This document shows, piece by piece, positions 50,201 through 63,200 of a DNA stretch of 64,000 bases. Below the pieces are notes generated by a model. The model ran no database searches, was not told the origin of the DNA, and saw nothing but the letters and a program-made list of their open reading frames with translations. Within the stretch, counting starts at the first letter, position 1; every line of letters begins with the position of its first letter. Both the position numbers and the translations under genes were made by a program. Origin of the DNA: Diplolepis rosae. Taxonomy: Eukaryota > Arthropoda > Insecta > Hymenoptera > Diplolepididae. Location: contig JAPYXD010000744.1 of NCBI GenBank assembly GCA_030998225.1, positions 2,232,001 through 2,296,000 of the forward strand, given 5' to 3'.

Positions 50201-53200
50201 TCAAGCACCTGGGCTACTAAATATAATTTTCAAAATGGCGGGATCTCTAAAATATAAACGATGTATCTTAAATTTCACTTCTCAGCTTAAGTTCCCTGAG
50301 GAATGTGTATTTTAAGCACCTGGACTACTAGATATAATTTTCAAAATGACGGGATCTCTAAAATATAAACGATGTATCTTAAATTTCACTTCTCACCTTA
50401 AGTTCCGTGAGGAGGATGTTTTTTAAGCACCTGGACTATTAGATATAATTTTCAAAATGACGGGATCTCTAAAATATAAACAAGGTATCTTAAATTTCAC
50501 TTCTCAGCTTAAGTTCCCTGAGGAAGATGTTTTTCAAGCATCTGGGCTACTAAAAATAATTTTCAAAACGACAGGATTTCTAGAATATAAACTAAGTATC
50601 TTAAATATCTGTTCTCAGCTTAAGTTCCCTGAGGAAGATGTTTTTTAGGCCCTTGGACTACTAGATATGATTCGCAAAATGACGGGATATGAAAATATGA
50701 ACAAGTTATATGAGTTTTCACTTCTCAGCTTAAGTTCCCTGAGGAAGATGTTTTTTAAGCACCTGGACTACTAGATATAATTTTCAAAATGACGGGATCT
50801 CTAAAATATAAACTAGGTATCTTAAATTTCAGTTCTCAGCTCATGTTCCATAAGGAAAATGGTCTTCAAGCACCTGGAATACTAAATATAATTTACAAAA
50901 TGACTGGATCTCTAAAATATAAACAAGGTATCTTAAATTCCACTTCTCAGCTTAAGTTCCCTGATGAAGATGTTTTTTAAGCACCTGGACGACTAGATAT
51001 AATTTTCGAAATGACGGGATCTGTAAAATATGAACAAGGTATCTTAAATTTCACTTCTCAGATTAAGTTCCCTGAGGAAGATGTTTTTCAAGCACCTGGG
51101 CTACTAAATATAATTTTCAAAATGACGGGATCTGAAAAATATGAACAAGGTATCTTAAATTTCACTTCTCAGCTTAAGTTCCCTGAGGAAGAAGTTTTTC
51201 AAGCACCTGGGCTACTAAATGTAATTTTCAAAATGGCGGGATGTCAAAAATATAAACGATGTATCTTATATTTCACTTCTCAGCTTAAGTTCCCTGAGGA
51301 AGATGTTTTTTAAGCACCCGTACTACTAGATATAATTTTCAAAATGACGGGATCTGTAAAATATGAACAAGGTATCTGAATTTTCACTTCTCACCTTAAG
51401 TTCCGTGAGGAAGATGTTTTTCAAGCACCTGGGCTGCTAAATATAATGTACAAAATGGCGGGATCTCTAAAATATAAACGAGGTATCATAAATTTCACTT
51501 CTCAGCTTAAGTTCCCTGAGGAAGATGTTTTTTAAGCACCTGGACTACTAAATATAATTCTCAAAATGACGGGATCTGCAAAATATGAACAAGTTATCTG
51601 AATTTTCAGTTTTCAGCTTATGTTCCCTGAGGAAGATGTTTTTCAAGCACCTGGGCTACTAAATATAATGTACAAAATAGCGGGATCTCTAAAATATAAA
51701 CGAGGTATCTTATATATCAATTCTCAGCTTAAGTTCCCTGAGGAAGATGTTTTTCAAGCACCCGGGCTACTAAAAATAATTTTCAAAATGACGGGATTTC
51801 TAAAATATAATCTAAGTATCTTAAATTTCAGTTCTCAGCTTAAGTTCCCTGAGGAAGATGTTTTTCAAGCACCTGGGCTACTAGATATAATTTTCGAAAT
51901 GACGGGATCTGTAAAATATGAACAAGGTATCTTAAATTTCACTTCTCAGCTTAAGTTCCCTGAGGAAGATGTTTTTCAAGCACCTGGGCAAATAAATATA
52001 ATTTTCAAAATGGCGGGATCTCTAAAATATAAACGATGTATCTTAAATTTCACTTCTCAGCTTAATTTCCTGAGGAAGTTGTTTTTGAAGCACCCGTACT
52101 ACTAGATATAATTTTCAAAATGACGGGATCTGTAAAATATGAACAAGGTATCTGAATTTTCAGTTCTCAGCTTAAGTTCCCTGAGGAAGATGTTTTTCAA
52201 GCACCTGGGCTACTAAATATAATTTTCAAAATGGCGGGATCTCTAAAATATAAACGATGTATCTTAAATTTCACTTCTCAGCTTAAGTTCCCTGAGGAAG
52301 ATGTATTTTAAGCACCTGGACTACTAGATATAATTTACAAAATGACTGGATCTCTAAAATATAAACGAGGTATCTTAAATTCCACTTCTCAGCTTAAGTT
52401 CCCTGATGAAGATGTTTTTTAAGCACCTGGACTACTAGATATAATTTTCGAAATGACGGGATCTGTAAAATATGAACAAGGTATCTTAAATTTCACTTCT
52501 CAGCTTAAGTTCCCTGAGGAAGATGTTTTTCAAGCACCTGGGCTACTAAATATAATTTTCCAAATGGCTGGATCTGTAAAATATGAACAAGGTATCTTAA
52601 ATTTCACTTCTCAGCTTAAGTTCCCTGAGGAAGATGTTTTTCAAGCACCTGGGCTACTAAATATAATTTTCAAAATGGCGGGATCTCTAAAATATAAACG
52701 ATGTATCTTAAATTTCACTTCTCAGCTTAAGTTCCCTGAGGAATGTGTATTTTAAGCACCCGTACTAATAGATATAATTTTCAAAATGACGGGATCTGTA
52801 AAATATGAACAAGGTATCTGAATTTTCAGTTCTCAGCTTAAGTTCCCTGAGGAAGATGTTTTTCAAGCACCTGGGCTACTAAATATAATTTTCAAAATGA
52901 CGGGATCTCTAAAATATAAACGAGGTATCTTAAATATCAATTCTCACCTTAAGTTCCGTGAGGAAGATGTTTTTCAAGCACCTGGGCTACTAGATATAAT
53001 TTTCAAAATGAAGGGATCTGTAAAATATGAACAAGGTATCTTAAATTTCACTTCTCAGCTTAAGATCCCTGAGGAAGATGTTTTTCAAGCACCTGGACTA
53101 CTAAATATAATTTTCAAAATGAAGGGATCTCTAAAATATAAATGAGGTATCTTAAATTTCACTTCTCAGCTTAAGTTCCCTGAGGAAGATGTTTTTTAAG

Positions 53201-56200
53201 CACCTGGACTACTAAATATAATTCTCAAAATGACGGGATCTGCAAAATATGAACAAGTTATCTGAATTTTCAGTTTTCAGCTTAAGTTCCGCGAGGAAGA
53301 TGTTTTTTAAGCACCTGGGCTACTAAATATAATGTACAAAATGGCGGGATCTCTAAAATATAAACGGGGTATCATAAATTTCACTTCTCAGCTTAAGTTC
53401 CCTGAGGAAGATGTTTTTCAAGCACCTGGGCTACTAAAAATAATTTTCAAAACGACAGGATTTCTAAGATATAAACTAAGTATCTGAATTTTCAGTTCTC
53501 AGCTTAAGTTCCCTGAGGAAGATGTTTTTTAGGCCCTTGGACTACTAGATATGATTCTCAAAATGACGGGATCTGAAAATATGAAAAAGTAATCTGAGTT
53601 TTCAGTTTTAGCTAAAGTTCGCTGAGGAAGATGTTTTTTAAGCACCTCGACTACTAAATATAATTTTCAAAATGACGCGATCTGTAAAATATGAACAAGG
53701 TATCTGAATTTCCACTTATCAGCTTATGTTCCCTGAGGAAGATGTTTTTTAAGCACCTGGGCTACTAAAAATAATTTTCAAAAAGACAGGATTTCTAAAA
53801 TATAAACTAAGTATCTTAAATATCAGTTCTCAGTTTAAGTTCCCTGAGGAAGATGTTTTTTAGGCCCTTGGACTACTAGATATGATTCTCAAAATGACGG
53901 GATCTGAAAATATGAAAAAGTAATCTGAGTTTTCAGTTTTAGCTAAAGTTCGCTGAGGAAGATGTTTTTCAAGCACCTGGGCTACTAAATATAATTTTCA
54001 AAATGACGGGATCTCTAAAATATGAACAAGATATCTGAATTTCCACTTATCAGCTTAAGTTCCCTGAGGAAAATGTTTTTAAGCATCTGGACTACAAGAT
54101 ATGATTCTCAAAATGACGGGATCTGAAAATATGAACAAGTTATCTGAGTTTTCAGTTTTTAGCTTATGTTCCCTGAGGAAGATGTTTTTAACCACCTGGT
54201 CTACTAGATATAATTTTCAAAATGACGGGTTCTATAAAATATAAACAAGATATCTTAAATTTCACTTCTCAGCTTAAGTTCCCTGAGGAAGATGTTTTTC
54301 AAGCACCTTGGCTACTAAATATAATTTTCAAAATGACGGGTTCTATAAAATATAAACAAGATATCTTAAATTTCACTTCTCAGCTTAAGTTCCCTGAGGA
54401 AGATGTTTTTCATGCACCTGGGCTACTAAATGTAATGTACAAAATGGCGGGATCTCTAAAATATAAACGATGTATCTTAAATTTCACTTCTCAGATAAAG
54501 TTTCATAAGGAAGGTGGTTTTTAAGCACCTGGACTACTAGATATGATTCGCAAAATGACGGGATCTGAAAATATGAACAAGTTACCTGAGTTTTCAGTTT
54601 TCAGCTAAAGTTCCCTGAGGAAGATGTTTTTCAAGCACCTGGGCTACTAAATATAATTTTCAAAATGACGCGATCTGTAAAATATGAACAAGGTATCTGA
54701 ATTTCCACTTATCAACTTATGTTCCCTGAGGAAGATGTTTTTAAGCACCTGGGCTACTAAAAATAATTTTCAAAACGACAGGATTTCTAAAATATAAACT
54801 AAGTATCTTAAATATCAGTTCTCAGCTTAAGTTCCCTGAGGAAGATGTTTTTTAGGCCCTTGGACTACTAGATATGATTCGCAAAATGACGGGATCTGAA
54901 AATATGAACAAGTTATCTGAGTTTTCAGTTTTCAGCTAAAGTTCCCTGAGGAAGATGTTTTTCAAGCACCTAGGCTACTAAATATAATTTTCAAAATGAC
55001 GGGATCTGTAAAATATGAACAAGATATCTGAATTTCCACTTATCAGCTTAAGTTCCCTGAGGAAGATGTTTTTAAGCACCTGGACTACAAGATATGATTC
55101 TCAAAATGACGGGATCTGCAAAATATGAACAAGTTATCTGAATTTTCAGTTTTCAGCTTATGTTCCCTGAGGAAGATGTTTTTCAAGCACCTGGGCTACT
55201 AGATATAATTTTCAAAATGACGGGATCTGTAAAATATGAACAAGGTATCTTAAATTTCACTTCTCAGCTTAAGTTCCGTGAGGAAGATGTTTTTTAAGCA
55301 CCTGGACTACTAGATATAAGTTTAAAAAAGACGGGATCTGTAAAATATGAACAAGGTATCTTAAATTTCACTTCTCAGCTTATGTTCCCAGAGGAAGATG
55401 TTTTTCAAGCACCTGGGCTACTAAATATAATGTACAAAATGGGGGATCTCTAAACTATAAACGAGGTATCATACATTTCACTTCTCAGACTAAGTTCCCT
55501 GAGGAAGATGTTTTTCAAGCACCTGGGCTACTAAAAATAATTTTCAAAACGACAGGATTTCTAAAATATAAACTAAGTATCTTAAATATCAGTTCTCAGC
55601 TTAAGTTCCCTGAGGAAGATGTTTTTTAGGCCATTGGACTACTAGATATGATTCTCAAAATGACGCGATCTGAAAATATGAACAAGTAATCTGAGTTTTC
55701 AGTTTTAGCTAAAGTTCGCAGAGGAAGATGTTTTTCAAGCACCTGGGCTACTAAATATAATTTTCAAAATGACGGGATTTCTAAAATATGAACAAGGTAT
55801 CTGAATTTCCACTTATCAACTTATGTTCCCTGAGGAAGATGTTTTTTAAGCACCTGGGCTACTAAAAATAATTTTCAAAACGACAGGATTTCTAAAATAT
55901 AAACTAAGTATCTTAAATATCAGTTCTCAGCTTAAGTTCCCTGAGGAAGATGTTTTTTAGGCCCTTGGACTACTAGATATGATTCTCAAAATGACGGGAT
56001 CTGAAAATATGAAAAAGTAATCAGAGTTTTCAGTTTTAGCTAAAGTTCGCTGAGGAAGATGTTTTTCAAGCACCTGGGCTACTAAATATAATTTTCAAAA
56101 TGACGGGATCTCTAAAATATGAACAAGATATCTGAATTTCCACTTATCAGCTTAAGTTCCCTGAGGAAGATGTTTTTAAGCACCTGGACTACAAGATATG

Positions 56201-59093
56201 ATTCTCAAAATGACGGGATCTGAAAATATGAACAAGTTATCTGAGTTTTCAGTTTTTAGCTTATGTTCTCTGAGGAAGATGTTTTTTAAGCACCTGGACT
56301 ACTAGATATAATTTTCGAAATGACGGGATCTGTAAAATATGAACAAGGTATCTTAAATATGACTTCTCACATTAAGTTCCGTGAGGAAGATGTTTTTTAA
56401 GCACCTGGACTACTAGATATAATTTTCAAAATGACGGGATCTGTAAAATATGAACAAGGTATCTTAAATTTCACTTCTCAGCTTAAGTTCCCTGATGAAG
56501 GTGTATTTTAAGCACCTGGACTACTAGATATAATTTTCAAAATGACGGGATCTGTAAAATATGAACAAGGTATCTGAATTTTCAGTTCTCAGCTTAAGTT
56601 CCCTGAGGAAGATGTTTTTTAGGCCCTTGGACTACTAGATATGATTCTCAAAATGACGGGATCTGAAAATATGAAAAAGTAATCAGAGTTTTCAGTTTTA
56701 GCTTATGTTCCCTGAGGAAGATGTTTTTAAAGCACCTGGACTACTAGATATAATTTTCGAAGTGACGGGATCTGTAAAATATAAACCACGTATCTTAAAT
56801 ATCTGTTCTCAGCTTAACTTCCCTGAGGAAGATGTATTTTAAGCACCTGGAATACTAAATATAATTTACAAAATGACGGGATCTCTAAAATATAAACGAT
56901 GTATCTTAAATTTCACTTCTCACCTTAAGTTCCCTGAGGAAGATGTTTTTTAAGCACCTGGACTACTAGATATAATTTTCAAAATGACGGGATCTGTAAA
57001 ATATGAACAAGGTATCTGAATTTTCAGTTCTCAGCTTAAGTTCCCTGAGGAAGATGTTTTTCAAGCACCTGGGCTACTAAATATAATTTTCAAAATGGCG
57101 GGATCTCTAAAATATAAACGATGTATCTTAAATTTCACTTCTCAGCTTAAGTTCCCTGAGGAAGGTGTATTTTAGGCACCTGGACTACTAGATATAATTT
57201 TCAAAATGACGGGATCTCTAAAATATAAACCAGGTATCTTAAATATCTGTTCTCAGCTTAACTTCCCTGAGGAAGGTGTATTTTAAGCACCTGGAATACT
57301 AAATATAATTTACAAAATGACGGGATCTCTAAAATATGAACAAAGTATCTGAATTTTCAGTTTGCAGCTTATGTTCCCTGAGGAAGATGTTTTTTAAGCA
57401 CCTGGGCTACTAGATATAATTTTCAAAATGACGGGATCTCTAAAATATAAACGAGGTATCTTAAATATCAATTCTCACCTTAAGTTCCGTGAGGAAGATG
57501 TTTTTCAAGCACCTGGGCTACTAGATATAATTTTCGAAATGACGGGATCTGTAAAATATGAACAAGGTATCTTAAATTTCACTTCTCAGCTTAAGTTCCC
57601 TGAGGAAGATGTTTTTCAAGCACCTGGGCTACTAAATATAATTTTCAAAATGGCGGGATCTCTAAAATATAAACGATGTATCTTAAATTTCACTTCTCAG
57701 CTTAAGTTCCCTGAGGAAGATGTTTTTTAAGCACCTGGACTACTAAATATTATTCTCAAAATGACGGGATCTGCAAAATATAAACAAGTTATCCTAATTT
57801 TCAATTTTCAGCTTATGTTACCTGAGGAAGATGTTTTTTAAGCACCTGGACTACTAGATATAATTTTCAAAATGACGGGATCTGTAAAATATGAACAAGG
57901 TATCTGAATTTTCAGTTCTCAGCTTAAGTTCCGTGAGGAAGATGTTTTTCAAGCACCAGGGCTACTAGAAAAAATGTACAAAATGGCGGGATCTCTAAAA
58001 TATAAACGAGGTATCATAAATTTCACTTCTCAGCTTAAGTTCCCTGATGAAGATGTTTTTTAAGCACCTGGACTACTAGATATAATTTTCAAAATGACGG
58101 GATCTGTAAAATATGAACAAGTTATCTGAATTTTCAGTTTTCAGCTAAAGTTCCCTGATGAAGATGTTTTTTAAGCACCTGGACTACTAGATATAATTTT
58201 CGAAATGACGGGATCTGTAAAATATGAACAAGGTATCTTAAATTTCACTTCTCAGCTTAAGTTCCCTGAGGAAGATTTTTTTATAAGCACCTGGACTACT
58301 AAATATTATTCTCAAAATGACGGGATCTGCAAAATATAAACAAGTTATCCTAATTTTCAATTTTCAGCTTATGTTACCTGAGGAAGATGTTTTTTAAGCA
58401 CCTGGACTACTAGATATAATTTTCAAAATGACGGGATCTGTAAAATATGAACAAGTTATCTGAATTTTCAGTTTTCAGCTTACGTTCCCTGAGGAAGATG
58501 TTTTTTAAGCACCTGGGCTACTAAATATAATGTACAAAATGGCGGGATCTCTAAAATATAAACGAGGTATCTTAAATATCAATTCTCACCTTAAGTTCCG
58601 TGAGGAAGATGTTTTTCAAGCACCTGGGCTACTAGATATAATTTTCAAAATGACGGGATCTGTAAAATATGAACAAGGTATCTGAATTTTCAGTTCTCAG
58701 CTTAAGTTCCCTGAGGAAGATGTTTTTCAAGCACCTGGGCTACTAAATATAATTTTCAAAATGACGGGATCTCTAAAATATAAACGAGGTATCTTAAATA
58801 TCAATTCTCACCTTAAGTTCCGTGAGGAAGATGTTTTTCAAGCACCTGGGCTACTAGATATAATTTTCAAAATGACGGGATCTGTAAAATATGAACAAGG
58901 TATCTTAAATTTCACTTCTCAGCTTAAGTTCCCTGAGGAAGATGTTTTTCAAGCACCTGGGCTACTAAATATAATTTTCAAAATGACGGGATCTCTAAAA
59001 TATAAACGAGGTATCTTAAATTTCACTTCTCAGCTTAAGTTCCCTGAGGAAGATGTTTTTTAAGCACCTGGAGTACTAGATATAATTTTCAAA

Positions 59094-59200
59094 ATGACGG
59101 GTTCTATAAAATATAAACTAGGTATCTTAAATTTCACTTCTCAGCTTAAGTTCCATAAGATGATTTTTAAGCACCTGGAATACTAAATATAATTTACAAA
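59094..59200 (+). repeat. 107-bp monomer with 4-bp deletion (copy 2)
   Basis: This is the counterpart of 44144-44250 at an offset of 14,950 bp. It carries the same 4-bp loss and the same GGTTCTATAAAATATAAAC start and serves as a shared derived marker for the two giant units. Confidence 0.85.
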
Positions 59201-59644
59201 ATGACGGGATCTCTAAAATATAAACGATGTATCTTAAATTTCACTTCTCACCTTAAGTTCCGTGAGGAGGATGTTTTTTAAGCACCTGGACTATTAGATA
59301 TAATTTTCAAAATGACGGGATCTCTAAAATATAAACAAGGGATTTTAAATTTCACTTCTCAGCTTAAGTTCCCTGAGGAAGATGTTTTTCAAGCACCTGG
59401 GCTACTAAATATAATTTTCAAAACGACAGGATTTCTAGAATATAAACTAAGTATCTTAAATATCAGTTCTCAGCTTAAGTTCCCTGAGGAAGATGTTTTT
59501 TAGGCCCTTGGACTACTAGATATGATTCTCAAAATGACGGGATCTGCAAAATATGAACAAGTTATCTGAATTTTCAGTTTTCAGCTTATATTCCCTGAGG
59601 AAGATGTTTTTTAAGCACCTGGACTACTAGATATAATTTTCAAA

Positions 59645-60280
59645 ATGACGGGATCTCTAAAATATAAACGAGGTATCTTAAATTCCACTTCTCAGCTTAA
59701 GTTCCCTGATGAAGATGTTTTTCAAGCACCTGGGCTACTAAATATAATTTTCAAAATGACGGGATCTGTAAAATATGAACAAGGTATCTTAAATTCCACT
59801 TCTCAGCTTAAGTTCCCTGAGGAAGATGTTTTTCAAGCACCTGGGCTACTAAATATAATTTTCAAAATGACGGGATCTGTAAAATATGAACAAGGTATCT
59901 TAAATTCCACTTCTCAGCTTAAGTTCCCTGAGGAAGATGTTTTTCAAGCACCTGGGCTACTAGATATAATTTACAAAATGACGGGATCTGTAAAATATAA
60001 TATAAGTATCTTAAATTTCAGTTCTCAGCTTAAGTTCCCTGAGGAAGATGTTTTTCAAGCACCTGGACTACTAAATATAATTTTCGAAATGACGGGATCT
60101 GTAAAATATGAACAAGGTATCTTAAATTTCACTTCTCAGCTTAAGTTCCCTGAGGAAGATGTTTTTCAAGCACCTGGGCTACTAAATATAATTTTCAAAA
60201 TGGCGGGATCTCTAAAATATAAACGATGTATCTTAAATTTCACTTCTCAGCTTAAGTTCCCTGAGGAAGATGTTTTTTAA
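59645..60280 (+). other. Longest stop-free stretch of the satellite (211 codons), not called as a gene
   Basis: Five consecutive monomers here have no codon-12 TGA and have CAA at codon 27, and a sixth is open to its codon-27 TAA, so the forward frame stays open from ATG to TAA. The product would be about 5.7 copies of the 37-residue repeat, with no signal peptide, membrane segment or recognisable domain. The matching interval in copy 1 (44805-45218) is 137 codons, because monomer content differs and not because of selection. I treat this as a by-product of a 111-bp period. Confidence 0.75.
59756..60199. repeat. Monomer gain in copy 2 of the ~15-kb unit
   Basis: Where copy 1 has three monomers between 44805 and 45137, copy 2 has four: two identical AAATTCCACTTC-bearing A-type monomers at 59756 and 59867, a GTAAAATATAATATAAG monomer at 59978 and an A monomer at 60089. 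The offset between copies rises by one monomer across this interval. Unequal exchange within the array is the simplest explanation. Confidence 0.78.
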
Positions 60281-63200
60281 GCACCTGGACTACTAGATAT
60301 AATTTTCAAAATGACGGGATCTGTAAAATATGAACAAGGTATCTGAATTTTCAGTTCTCAGCTTAAGTTCCCTGAGGAAGATGTTTTTCAAGCACCTGGG
60401 CTACTAAATATAATTTACAAAATGGCGGGATCTCTAAAATATAAACGAGGTATCATAAATTTCACTTCTCAGCTTAAGTTCCCTGAGGAAGATGTTTTTT
60501 AAGCACCTGGACTACTAAATATAATTCTCAAAATGACGGGATCTGCAAAATATGAACAAGTTATCTGAATTTTCAGTTTTCAGCTTATGTTCCCTGAGGA
60601 AGATGTTTTTCAAGCACCTGGGCTATTAGATATAATTTACAAAATGGGGGGATCTCTAAAATATAAACGAGGTATCATACATTTCTCTTCTCAGCTAAAG
60701 TTCCCTGAGGAAGATGTTTTTCAAGCACCCGGGCTACTAAAAATAATTTTCAAAATGACGGGATTTCTAAAATATAATCTAAGTATCTTAAATTTCAGTT
60801 CTCAGCTTAAGTTCCCTGAGGAAGATGTTTTTCAAGCACCTGGGCTACTAAATATAATTTTCAAAATGACGGGATCTGTAAAATATGAACAAGGTATCTT
60901 AAATTTCACTTCTCAGCTTAAGTTCCCTGAGGAAGATGTTTTTCAAGCACCTGGGCTACTAAATATAATTTTCAAAATGGCGGGATCTCTAAAATATAAA
61001 CGATGTATCTTAAATTTCACTTCTCAGCTTAAGTTCCCTGAGGAAGATGTTTTTTAAGCACCTGGACTACTAGATATAATTTTCAAAATGACGGGATCTG
61101 TAAAATATGAACAAGGTATCTGAATTTTCAGTTCTCAGCTTAAGTTCCCTGAGGAAGATGTTTTTCAAGCACCTGGGCTACTAAATATAATTTTCAAAAT
61201 GGCGGGATCTCTAAAATATAAACGATGTATCTTAAATTTCACTTCTCAGCTTAAGTTCCCTGAGGAAGATGTTTTTCAAGCACCTGGGCTACTAAATATA
61301 ATTTACAAAATGACTGGATCTCTAAAATATAAACGAGGTATCTTAAATTCCACTTCTCAGCTTAAGTTCCCTGATGAAGATGTTTTTTAAGCACCTGGAC
61401 TACTAGATATAATTTTCGAAATGACGGGATCTGTAAAATATGAACAAGGTATCTTAAATTTCACTTCTCAGCTTAAGTTCCCTGAGGAAGATGTTTTTCA
61501 AGCACCTGGGCTACTAAATATAATTTACAAAATGACTGGATCTCTAAAATATAAACGAGGTATCTTAAATTCCACTTCTCAGCTTAAGTTCCCTGATGAA
61601 GATGTTTTTTAAGCACCTGGACTACTAGATATAATTTTCGAAATGACGGGATCTGTAAAATATGAACAAGGTATCTTAAATTTCACTTCTCAGCTTAAGT
61701 TCCCTGAGGAAGATGTTTTTCAAGCACCTGGGCTACTAAATATAATTTTCAAAATGGCGGGATCTCTAAAATATAAACGAGGTATCATAAATTTCACTTC
61801 TCAGCTTAAGTTCCCTGAGGAAGATGTTTTTTAAGCACCCGTACTACTAGATATAATTTTCAAAATGACGGGATCTGTAAAATATGAACAAGGTATCTGA
61901 ATTTTCAGTTCTCAGCTTAAGTTCCCTGAGGAAGATGTTTTTCAAGCACCTGGGCTACTAAATATAATTTTCAAAATGACGGGATCTCTAAAATATAAAC
62001 GAGGTATCTTAAATATCAATTCTCACCTTAAGTTCCGTGAGGAAGATGTTTTTCAAGCACCTGGGCTACTAGATATAATTTTCAAAATGACGGGATCTGT
62101 AAAATATGAACAAGGTATCTTAAATTTCACTTCTCAGCTTAAGTTCCCTGAGGAAGATGTTTTTTAAGCACCTGGACTACTAAATATAATTTTCAAAATG
62201 ACGGGATCTCTAAAATATAAACGAGGTATCTTAAATTTCACTTCTCAGCTTAAGTTCCCTGAGGAAGATGTTTTTCAAGCACCTGGGCTACTAAAAATAA
62301 TTTTCAAAATGACGGGATTTCTAAAATATAAACTAAGTATCTTAAATTTCAGTTCTCAGCTTAAGTTCCCTGAGGAAGATGTTTTTTAGGCCCTTGGACT
62401 ACTAGATATGATTCTCAAAATGACGGGATCTGAAAATATGAAAAAGTAATCTGAGTTTTCAGTTTTAGCTAAAGTTCGCTGAGGAAGATGTTTTTTAAGC
62501 ACCTGGGCTACTAAATATAATTTTCAAAATGACTGGATCTGTAAACTATGAACAAGGTATCTGAATTTTCACTTATCAGCTTAAGTTCCCTGAGGAAGAT
62601 GTTTTTTAAGCACCTGGGCTACTAAAAATAATTTTCAAAAAGACAGGATTTCTAAAATATAAACTAAGTATCTTAAATATCAGTTCTCAGCTTAAGTTCC
62701 CTGAGGAAGATGTTTTTTAGGCCCTTGGACTACTAGATATGATTCCCAAAATGAGGGGATCTGAAAATATGAAAAAGTAATCAGAGTTTTCAGTTTTAGC
62801 TAAAGTTCGCTGAGGAAGATGTTTTTCAAGCACCTGGGCTACTAAATATAATTTTCAAAATGACGGGATCTCTAAAATATGAACAAGATATCTGAATTTC
62901 CACTTATCAGCTTAAGTTCCCTGAGGAAGATGTTTTTAAGCATCTGGACTACAAGATATGATTCTCAAAATGACGGGATCTGAAAATATGAACAAGTTAT
63001 CTGAGTTTTCAGTTTTCAGTTTATGTTCCCTGAGGAAGATGTTTTTTAAGCACCTGGACTACTAGATATAATTTTCGAAATGACGGGATCTGTAAAATAT
63101 GAACAAGGTATCTTAAATTTCACTTCTCAGCTTAAGTTCCCTGAGGAAGACGTTTTTCAAGCACCTGGGCTACTAGATATAATTTTCGAAATAACGGGTT

